From Maea johnstoni (lineage: Eukaryota; Annelida; Polychaeta; Spionida; Magelonidae): 64,000 nucleotides of DNA. A program made the translations under genes and the position numbers. Under the pieces are notes generated by a model. The model was not told where the DNA came from. It saw only the letters and a list, made by a program, of their open reading frames with translations, and did no database searches. Location of the stretch: positions 42,559,144 to 42,623,143 of the forward strand of contig OZ012690.1 of the NCBI GenBank assembly GCA_963942565.1, written 5' to 3'. Shown piece by piece: positions 55,533 to 64,000 of the stretch. How positions within the stretch are numbered: position 1 is the first letter of the stretch; each line of letters opens with the position of its first letter.

Positions 55533-55680
55533 AAAAATGATTTTTCTTTAATGATAAATGATTTTTTCTTTCATGACAAATGATTTATCATTAAAGAAAA
55601 ATACCTCGATTTTTCATTAATGATAAATGATTTTTCTTTAAAGAAAAATCAAGTCGAATTCTATGGAATGTTTTCTCTGT

Positions 55681-56956
55681 ATGGAATGTTTTCTCTGCAT
55701 TTAATCACTATTTTTCTTTAAAGAGAATTATTTTTCTTTAAAGAGAATTTAATTATCATTAATGATAAATCATTTATCATTAATGATAAATCATTTATCA
55801 TTAAAGAAAAATGAGAAATTGAATTGTCTTTAAAGAAAAATCATTTATCATTAAAGAAAAATCATTTATCATTAAAGAAAAATCATTTATCATTAAAGAG
55901 AATTCAACTTGATTTTTCTTTAATGATAAATGATTTATCATTAATGAAAAATCGAGGTATTTTTCTTTAATGATAAATGATTTATCATTAATGATAAATG
56001 ATTTATCATTAATGATAAATGATTTATCATTAATGATAAATCATTTATCATTAAAGAAAAATCATTTATCATTAATGATAAATCATTTATCATTAAAGAG
56101 AATTCGTGTTGAATTCTCTTTAAAGAGAATTGATTTATCATTAAAGAAAAATGATTTTTCTTTAAAGAAAATTACTTGTATTTCCCATTAAAGAAAAATC
56201 CTCTTGATTTTTCTTTAATGATAAATGATTTATCATTAATGATAAATCATTTATCATTAATGATAAATCATTTATCATTAATGATAAATCATTTTTCTTT
56301 AATGATAAATCGAGGTATTTTTCTTTAATGATAAATCATTTATCATTAATGATAAATCATTTATCATTAAAGAAAAATCATTCTGTGGGTTAAACGAATG
56401 CCCGTATGTGTCAAATCTCTTTAATGATAAATCATTTTTCTTTAAAGAAAAATCATTTATCATTAATGGAAATTCGCGGCGAATTCTCTTTAAAGAAAAA
56501 TGATTTTTCTTTAATGATAAATGATTTTTCTTTAATGATAAATGATTTTTCATTAAAGAAAAATCAGAGGATTTTTCTTTAAAAAAAAATCAACACGAAT
56601 TCTCTTTAATGATAAATGATTTATCATTAATGATAAATGATTTATCATTAAAGAAAAATACATCGATTTATCATTAAAGAAAAATGATTTATCATTAAAG
56701 AAAAATGATTTATCATTAAAGAAAAATGATTTATCATTAAAGAAAAATCATTTTTCTTTAATGATAAATCATTTTTCTTTAAAGAAAATTCGTAACGAAT
56801 TCTCTTTAAAGATAAATCATTTATCATTAATGAAAAATACCTCTATTTTTCTTTAAAGAAAAATGATTTATCATTAAAGAAAAATGATTTATCATTAAAG
56901 AAAAATGATTTATCATTAAAGAAAAATAGTGATTAAATGCAGAGAAAACATTCCAT
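55681..56956 (-). repeat. Higher-order array unit 1 (inverted)
   Basis: Bounded by ATGGAATGTTTTCTCTGCAT and its reverse complement. It mirrors unit 3 about a centre near 57,803: frames at 55,941-56,141 and 59,466-59,666, and at 56,299-56,553 and 59,054-59,308, are mirror positions (both sums 115,607) with almost the same sequence. Confidence 0.88.
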
Positions 56957-56957
56957 A

Positions 56958-57300
56958 TCTCTGCATTTAATCACTATTTTTCTTTAAAGAGAATTATTTT
57001 TTCTTTAAAGAGAATTTGATTGTCATTAATGATAAATGATTTATCAATAATGATAAATCATTTATCATTAAAGAAAAATAATTTCTCTTTAAAGAAAAAT
57101 GAATTTCCGTTAAAGAGAATTCTATGGAATGTTTTCTCTGCATTTAATCAGTATTTTTCTTTAAAGAGAATTATTTTTTCTTTAAAGAGAATTTGATTGT
57201 CATTAATGATAAATGATTTATCAATAATGATAAATCATTTATCATTAAAGAAAAATAATTTCTCTTTAAAGAAAAATGAATTTCCGTTAAAGAGAATTCT
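56958..57300. repeat. 177-bp tandem pair between array units 1 and 2
   Basis: TCTCTGCATTTAATCA starts at 56,958 and 57,135. Both copies continue through GAGAATTTGATTGTCATTAA and TGAATTTCCGTTAAAGAG. They differ by only a few bases. Confidence 0.85.
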
Positions 57301-58648
57301 ATGGAATGTTTTCTCTGCATTTAATCAGTATTTTTCTTTAATGATAAATGATTTTTCTTTAATGATAAATGATTTTTCTTTAATGATAAATCATTTTTCA
57401 TTAAAGAAAAATCAGAGGATTTTTCATTAATGATAAATCATTTTTCTTTAAAGAGAATTCGTTACGAATTTTCTTTAAAGAAAAATGATTTATCATTAAA
57501 GAAAAATGATTTTTCTTTAATGATAAATAATTTTTCTTTAATGATAAATCATTTTTCTTTAATGATAAATCATTTTTCTTTAATGATAAATCATTTTTCT
57601 TTAATGATAAATCGATGTATTTTTCTTTAATGATAAATCATTTATCATTAATGATAAATCATTTATCATTAAAGAGAATTCGTGTTGATTTTTCTTTAAA
57701 GAAAAATCCTCTGATTTTTCTTTAATGAAAAATCATTTATCATTAAAGAAAAATCATTTATCATTAAAGAAAAATGATTTATCATTAAAGAAAAATCATT
57801 TATCATTAAAGAAAAATCATTTTTCTTTAAAGAGAATTCGCCGCGAATTTCCATTAATGATAAATGATTTTTCTTTAAAGAAAAATGATTTATCATTAAA
57901 GAGATTTGACACATACGGGCATTCGTTTAACCAACAGAATGATTTTTCTTTAATGATAAATGATTTATCATTAATGATAAATGATTTATCATTAAAGAAA
58001 AATACCTCGATTTATCATTAAAGAAAAATGATTTATCATTAATGATAAATCATTTATCATTAATGATAAATCATTTATCATTAATGATAAATCATTTATC
58101 ATTAATGATAAATCATTTATCATTAAAGAAAAATCAAGAGGATTTTTCTTTAATGGGAAATACGAGTAATTTTCTTTAAAGAAAAATCATTTTTCTTTAA
58201 TGATAAATCAATTCTCTTTAAAGAGAATTCAACACGAATTCTCTTTAAAGAAAAATGATTTATCATTAATGAGAAATGATTTTTCTTTAATGATAAATGA
58301 TTTATCATTAATGATAAATGATTTATCATTAATGATAAATGATTTATCATTAATGATAAATGATTTATCATTAAAGAAAAATACCTCGATTTTTCATTAA
58401 TGATAAATCATTTATCATTAAAGAAAAATCAAGTTGAATTCTCTTTAATGATAAATGATTTTTCTTTAATGATAAATGATTTTTCTTTAATGATAAATGA
58501 TTTTTCTTTAAAGACAATTCAATTTCTGATTTATCATTAATGATAAATGATTTATCATTAATGATAAATGATTTATCATTAATGATAATTAAATTCTCTT
58601 TAAAGAAAAATAATTCTCTTTAAAGAAAAATAGTGATTAAATGCAGAG
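57301..58648 (+). repeat. Higher-order array unit 2
   Basis: Same orientation as unit 3 and opposite to unit 1. It carries two extra 21-bp modules relative to unit 3 in the segment before GAGATTTGACACATACGGGC (57,725-58,021 versus 59,054-59,308). Confidence 0.85.
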
Positions 58649-58650
58649 AT

Positions 58651-59905
58651 ATGGAATGTTTTCTCTGCATTTAATCACTATTTTTCTTTAATGATAAATC
58701 ATTTTTCTTTAATGATAAATCATTTTTCTTTAATGATAAATCATTTTTCTTTAAAGAAAAATAGAGGTATTTTTCATTAATGATAAATGATTTATCTTTA
58801 AAGAGAATTCGTTACGAATTTTCTTTAAAGAAAAATGATTTATCATTAAAGAAAAATGATTTTTCTTTAATGATAAATCATTTTTCTTTAATGATAAATC
58901 ATTTTTCTTTAATGATAAATCATTTTTCTTTAATGATAAATCGATGTATTTTTCTTTAATGATAAATCATTTATCATTAATGATAAATCATTTATCATTA
59001 AAGAGAATTCGTGTTGATTTTTTTTTAAAGAAAAATCCTCTGATTTTTCTTTAATGAAAAATCATTTATCATTAAAGAAAAATCATTTATCATTAAAGAA
59101 AAATCATTTTTCTTTAAAGAGAATTCGCCGCGAATTTCCATTAATGATAAATGATTTTTCTTTAAAGAAAAATGATTTATCATTAAAGAGATTTGACACA
59201 TACGGGCATTCGTTTAACCCACAGAATGATTTTTCTTTAATGATAAATGATTTATCATTAATGATAAATGATTTATCATTAAAGAAAAATACCTCGATTT
59301 ATCATTAAAGAAAAATGATTTATCATTAATGATAAATGATTTATCATTAATGATAAATGATTTATCATTAATGATAAATCATTTATCATTAAAGAAAAAT
59401 CAAGAGGATTTTTCTTTAATGGGAAATACAAGTAATTTTCTTTAAAGAAAAATCATTTTTCTTTAATGATAAATCAATTCTCTTTAAAGAGAATTCAACA
59501 CGAATTCTCTTTAATGATAAATGATTTATCATTAATGATAAATGATTTTTCTTTAATGATAAATGATTTATCATTAATGATAAATGATTTATCATTAATG
59601 ATAAATCATTTATCATTAATGATAAATCATTTATCATTAAAGAAAAATACCTCGATTTTTCATTAATGATAAATCATTTATCATTAAAGAAAAATCAAGT
59701 TGAATTCTCTTTAATGATAAATGATTTTTCTTTAATGATAAATGATTTTTCTTTAATGATAAATGATTTTTCTTTAAAGACAATTCAATTTCTCATTTTT
59801 CTTTAATGATAAATGATTTATCATTAATGATAATTAAATTCTCTTTAAAGAAAAATAATTCTCTTTAAAGAAAAATAGTGATTAAATGCAGAGAAAACAT
59901 TCCAT
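58651..59905 (+). repeat. Higher-order array unit 3
   Basis: Starts ATGGAATGTTTTCTCTGCAT and ends with its complement. Immediately outside its right end (59,934-59,962) is GTGACAAATAGTGCTTTTCT and GCAAGAACG, shared with the hairpin at 61,670-61,786. Confidence 0.88.
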
Positions 59906-59962
59906 ACAATTCATTTATCATGAATGAATAGTGACAAATAGTGCTTTTCTGCAAGAACGAAT

Positions 59963-61669
59963 GTCGCAGCTGTGGTTCTGTATTCACCAAGAGCGCAACC
60001 GCCCTCCCCCCTCCTCTAGACTTGCGGGCGGACACTCAAAATTGAACGGGCATATTGACCCAGATAGGGCCCCGTTGAAAGAGGTACTGGTAAGACAGTA
60101 CAATCACAGAGAAGGTTGGAAGGCAAGTGTTGCGGCAGGATGAGTAGAAAATGTCAGTGTAGTAAGGATCCGTGTGCCCAAAAAGTGAGTGGCGGGCACA
60201 CGGATCCAAAGCCACAGTACAGGTTGAAGGTGCATGAATAGGGCACTGATCAACACGTGGGGACGTGTGAAAGGGCAGATGGAAGGTGAATGGGTGGAAG
60301 TTGCAGTAATTTATAGTCACGTGCATCAAGTGTGCATCAAGTGACAATACCAACATCATAGAACATTTCCTTCATCAACATATATAAATAAATACTTACA
60401 CCCATTTAACTATATATTTCCTTGAAGAAGTTCTCAACTTTACCACTTTCGTTATTTTTTCTGTTGAAAGCAACAAGCTGACCACTTCACAGATCTCATA
60501 TTATATGTGAAGGCTAGGCACTACTTACACCCATTAAATCATGTATTTTCTTGAAGAAATTCTCAACTTTATCATTTTAGTTATTTTTTCTGTTTACTTC
60601 ATGTACCACAACTGTGGAAATGTTTATTATGATGCAAGATAAAATATTGTTTTTATTCCGGGCCCAACATAAAATCAACAGCCCTTATAGCGAACGGCAA
60701 TTCAGGCAGACTTCCTTTCTGGGATCTGCGGTTTTGACCAACAATTCAGTTAAGTGAGAGTAAAGTTAAATAATAACTAAAGTGAGGTAAACGTTATTTA
60801 GAGTAGGAAATATTTCTAAGTTCCAGCTGTAGTCCTTGGCAGAAGGTAGCCTTAAGTAGCGGCCCAATGGAATCGTTCTTGCGACCCCTAGACTGCTATG
60901 CTAATGCGCTACTAATTAGGCCATTGCGCATTATATGCTATAACGCGTGAAAAGAGAATTATATCCTTGATTTCCGCAGTGACTAGGAATACTTAACCTA
61001 TATATCTCTGATTTCCGTAACTCTATTTGGGATCGTGCCTAGCATTCCAAGAAAAATCATGTTATTTAGTACTTGGCCAATTTTTTAAAAATTACCCCCC
61101 AAATTTAGATACGGTTCAAAAAAGAATTTGATCTCCCCCTTCAGGCCTCAACACGTGCTTCCGTGATCATATGCCGCTGGCTAACTAAGACGGCAACAAC
61201 CGGCAGGTCTCTGGAATGTCGTTTAAAACCAATTACGAGCACCAAAACAACTGAAAATTTGTTTTTGATCCACCAACCTAATACCTTTGCAAATAGAGAA
61301 ACAATAGTAATTATATCCATACGCCTTCACATGTTGTTAACTTTGTGGCATCGACGTCAAATTATCTTTACTATAGGAACTTGCTCTGGAGAGGTTTAGA
61401 TAACTACACATGCGAGCGTTACACTTTTCTACGGGCCTCGGGTTTGAATATTGCGTCTGGACTGGCAAGCAGTTGACAGAAACTCGTAGCTACTAAGTTT
61501 GAACCCTAAGTGTTTCTTTACCTGCAAGCATTTTTGGCAGATGGGTCGGCATATGGGTCAAAATTGTATGGGCGCCGTTTGTAACATCTAGAATTCTGTT
61601 GATTTCTTACAATTCTGTCGACAGAATTCAACCTCAGAATTCTGTCGGACAGAATTCTAAGATCATACA
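59963..61669. other. Intergenic; hairpin at 60,168-60,209 and a tRNA-like remnant
   Basis: GGATCCGTGTGCCC and GGGCACACGGATCC form a perfect 14-bp stem with a short loop at about 60,168-60,209. At about 60,857-60,935 the minus strand has a degraded tRNA-like stretch (GCGCAATGGCCTAATTAGTA, later GAACGATTCC), probably a SINE head. Four AATTCTGTC-type words, including the palindrome AATTCTGTCGACAGAATT, cluster at 61,591-61,660. Confidence 0.5.
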
Positions 61670-61786
61670 TGGAAAGCCGTTCTTGCAGAAAAGCACTATT
61701 TGTCATTAATGATAAATGAATTGTCATTAATGACAATTTTTTATCATTAATGACAAATAGTGCTTTTCTGCAAGAACGGCTTTCCA
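61670..61786. mobile_element. 117-bp perfect hairpin element (palindromic MITE)
   Basis: TGGAAAGCCGTTCTTGCAGA, then AAAGCACTATTTGTCATTAA, is mirrored exactly at the right end, giving perfect arms of about 48 bp. The core has three TTAA centres spaced 21 and 20 bp, with TGATAAAT halves, the same grammar as the 4.4-kb array. The weaker symmetry continues outside (CTAAGATCATACA on the left, AATCTTAGGATCTTAG on the right). Confidence 0.9.
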
Positions 61787-61789
61787 TAA

Positions 61790-62120
61790 TCTTAGGATCT
61801 TAGATGAATGAAAACAAGTGGATATGAAACCAGCCGGTCAACCTAAACCAGGCTGCGTCGAATAGCCCAAAAGCTTAGATGAGCAACCACGAGTTATATT
61901 GGTCCAAGCCAAAAGTTATGGTGCGCATGCAGCTTTCTTTGTAATCTAAACGATATGAGAGCACTCATTGGTCTGTATATCCTAGTGACATCACACTAAG
62001 GCCAGATTCGAGATTCTGGCCTTATAGTAATTGCGCATATAGTAATTAGTCTCTGTTTACATATCCATTCTTCTATTCATCAAAGGCTAGGATATACTGT
62101 CAAGGATAGTCAGAATTTAA
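61790..62120. other. Intergenic, no recognised feature
   Basis: No gene or repeat identified between the hairpin and the hAT-type element. Confidence 0.4.
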
Positions 62121-62128
62121 CTAGAAAT

Positions 62129-63982
62129 CAGACATGGGGTCAATTACTTTAGAAAGTAATATACCGGTATTACAATTACAATTACTTTATATTGGCCCTA
62201 TTACAATTACAATTACAATTACTTTTGAAAATCACTATCACTATTACAATTACAATTACTTTTGAAATGTAATATATTACAATTACTTATTACTTTTTTA
62301 GCTGCGGTTGAATGTGACCCTTTGTCAAATTGTCATAACTTATCTTTTATTCAGCCCATAGCACATTATACATAAGGTGGACATTGCTTTGTTTAAATAC
62401 CTTGCGGACAAGAAACTATGTTCACTTTACGCAGGAGTTCATCTAATAAAGGGTTCATCTGATTATAAGGTACTGATTAACAAAGGCAAACATGGGGTGT
62501 CCTAGTATTTAAGTCCTGCACAAATCTATCAGTTATTCAGTATAGAAAAAATGTGAGGAAAGAACCCTGGTGTTTGATCACCATGCATTCACATGGTTTA
62601 GAAAATGTTCCACCTAAGGAGGTCTGCTATACATTTGACAATAAAAGAGTACATGAAGCTTAAGGCAGGCTTCTTGAAAACTTAAAGCCTACAGAGGTGT
62701 TTAAATTAAAGAGATATTGAAAAATACCAAAACCAGCAATACTTGATACAGTATAATCTGATAATGTAATAAACAACTCGCTCACCGACCCCAAAAGCCT
62801 TTCAAATGATCATAACATTTGGTCTCCTTGAGTTCAGAGTATGCTCCAAAATCCTCATCATGTACATGTATGTGCAGGTGAGGATTGACAGTGTATGGAG
62901 CTACAGGAAGTTACAATTGCAATTTGAATCACCTGGGGTTTCATTGACCTAGATCATTCATGGAAATGATGATAAGTCTCGAAGTCAAACAGTTCCAAGT
63001 GGAAGTTCACATATAATTATTCATATCTTATAATAACTATTTGTCACATACATATAGTCAGAAATAAGCTGGAATGTATGTTGAGAAAGTTCTATTGGGA
63101 AAACATTGCTAGTAAGAGACCATCTAGTCAATCTAGTTAAGTATTAAATAATACACTATGACAAAGGGATCATTACAAAGTCACCATGATTAGAGCACAC
63201 CTGCTAAAATGTGCCCAATGAAGTTTGATAAAATTCTTTAATAGGTTAATATGAAGGCTATTAAACAGAGCTTCCAGGTAGCCTTTAAAGTTTCAAGTAG
63301 AACCATTCTGGGAAATACCTCAAACATTTTTGGGATGTCCTTAGGGGTGATTTTTGAGGGTTATGGTGTCCAAATGACTCCCAGACACCCCGCTGTCTTA
63401 AACTCTATAGACTAGAACTGGCATCTATACTTATCCAATGAGAGGAATTGAAAATAAGGATAATCTTAGAGCCTTCTTGTTCTCATGTGGGATTCTACAA
63501 TACTTTGCACTCAGTTACATTGTACACCTAATGGCAGCTATGCTTATCTTCATCAAATTGCAATTAAATCAACTTCCCTTGGCCTCTGACCTAGATTGAT
63601 GTACCTAGACCTTGTTAGTAAGACAAAAATTACTCTTTAGGAGACACAGTGAATAAATTCTACTGCCGTTCAGATGATTCACAAAACCTTTTCCCAGACT
63701 TATCACTGAAATCAATCCTTCAAATTCAAGGTATTTGAGACAAGGAGTGACATGAAGGAGTCATATGGAAAAGTTACTTTACTTGTTTACTGTACAGTTG
63801 ATTTTTTGGTCATAAATGGGAAAAGTAATAGAAAATTACTTATTACTTTTGGGCTCAGCCTATTACAATTACTTATTACTTGAAGATTTTGACTATCTAT
63901 TACTTATTACAGGCTATTACTTTGAAAATCGGTCTATTACCTATTACTTTTCTATTACCTATTACTTATTACCCCATGTCTG
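62129..63982. mobile_element. Complete non-autonomous hAT-type DNA transposon (1,854 bp)
   Basis: Ends CAGACATGGGGT and ACCCCATGTCTG (perfect 12-bp inverted repeats with CAG/CTG termini), flanked by an 8-bp direct duplication CTAGAAAT (62,121-62,128 and 63,983-63,990). 8-bp duplications with CAG ends are the hAT signature, and CTAG within the target fits the known preference. Subterminal regions at both ends are runs of TTACAATTAC and ATTACTTATTAC. No transposase frame is seen, so it must move in trans. Confidence 0.92.
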
Positions 63983-64000
63983 CTAGAAATGGCTATTTAA

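Larger units (their letters stand above)
55533..59933. repeat. Palindromic 21-bp modular array (4.4 kb)
   Basis: TTAA centres recur every 21 bp: TTAA, an 8-bp half, one G or C, an 8-bp half. The halves are TGATAAAT or AGAAAAAT (and their complements); a third word, AGAGAATTC, marks segment edges. Palindromes such as TTTATCATTAATGATAAA and TTTTTCTTTAAAGAAAAA and their hybrids alternate. Non-repeat spacers (GGAATGTTTTCTCTGCATTT; ACACATACGGGCATTCGTTT) recur at set places. Because 21 is seven codons, both strands show long SLMIND/SLKKND frames without real coding. Three higher-order units are seen (55,681-56,956; 57,301-58,648; 58,651-59,905). Confidence 0.95.

Noticed and set aside
55941-59666. 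Many 60-100 codon frames (SLMINDLSLKKN type) on both strands
   Set aside because: They follow from the 21-bp (seven-codon) period without stops; both strands are open and the peptides are pure repeats.
55533-59933. CRISPR-like regular spacing
   Set aside because: Spacing is 21 bp with palindromic words and no unique spacers, and the DNA is eukaryotic.
60857-60935. tRNA gene on the minus strand
   Set aside because: Only loose A- and B-box-like words; no cloverleaf could be drawn with confidence, so it was treated as a possible SINE head.

Overview
The window is AT-rich metazoan nuclear DNA. It has spliced genes with GT-AG introns, many transposon remnants and several long microsatellites. 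The gene content (a CEP135 orthologue, one myotubularin of the MTM1/MTMR1/MTMR2 group, and an intronless small heat-shock protein with two alpha-crystallin domains) fits an invertebrate, probably marine. I cannot fix the phylum from this sequence.

Layout. The first 4.6 kb holds no gene I recognise. From 13,764 down to 4,655 (minus strand) lie three coding exons for the first 238 residues of CEP135; the gene runs off the left edge. A candidate noncoding first exon sits near 14,926-15,000. The large CEP135 intron 4,885-12,802 contains a Lys/Arg/Glu-rich ORF of unknown function and a strictly periodic 83-bp minisatellite. A 3.9-kb LINE has landed in that minisatellite; its single long ORF is interrupted by only one stop. 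From 40,247 down to 17,805 (minus strand) is a complete 15-exon myotubularin gene of 653 codons with the catalytic HCSDGWDRT loop. Its introns hold decayed copies of its own exon starts, a MITE-split minisatellite, and a recent 563-bp tandem duplication. From 41 to 46 kb there are two long-inverted-repeat TTAA elements, a MITE nested in a SINE, and degenerate repeats. At 47,975-49,102 (plus strand) is the intronless heat-shock gene, with a run of heat-shock elements and TATA boxes upstream. The rest, 49-64 kb, has no recognised gene. It carries TTAA MITEs, (TA)n and (AG)n tracts, a 4.4-kb palindromic array, a 117-bp perfect hairpin built on the same rule, and a complete 1.85-kb hAT-type element with an 8-bp target duplication.

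The strongest candidate for something undescribed is the array at about 55,533-59,933. TTAA centres recur every 21 bp. Each half-unit is drawn mainly from two interchangeable words (TGATAAAT or AGAAAAAT) joined by a single G or C. These are organised into three higher-order units of about 1.3 kb, each with inverted ends, and the outer two are mirror images. The hairpin at 61,670-61,786 follows the same spacing and shares its outer sequence with the right edge of the array, so it looks like a minimal member of the same family.

The three protein genes have no evident functional link: centriole assembly, phosphoinositide turnover on endosomes, and protein folding under stress. No virus-derived or LTR element, CRISPR array, rRNA gene or intact tRNA gene was recognised.
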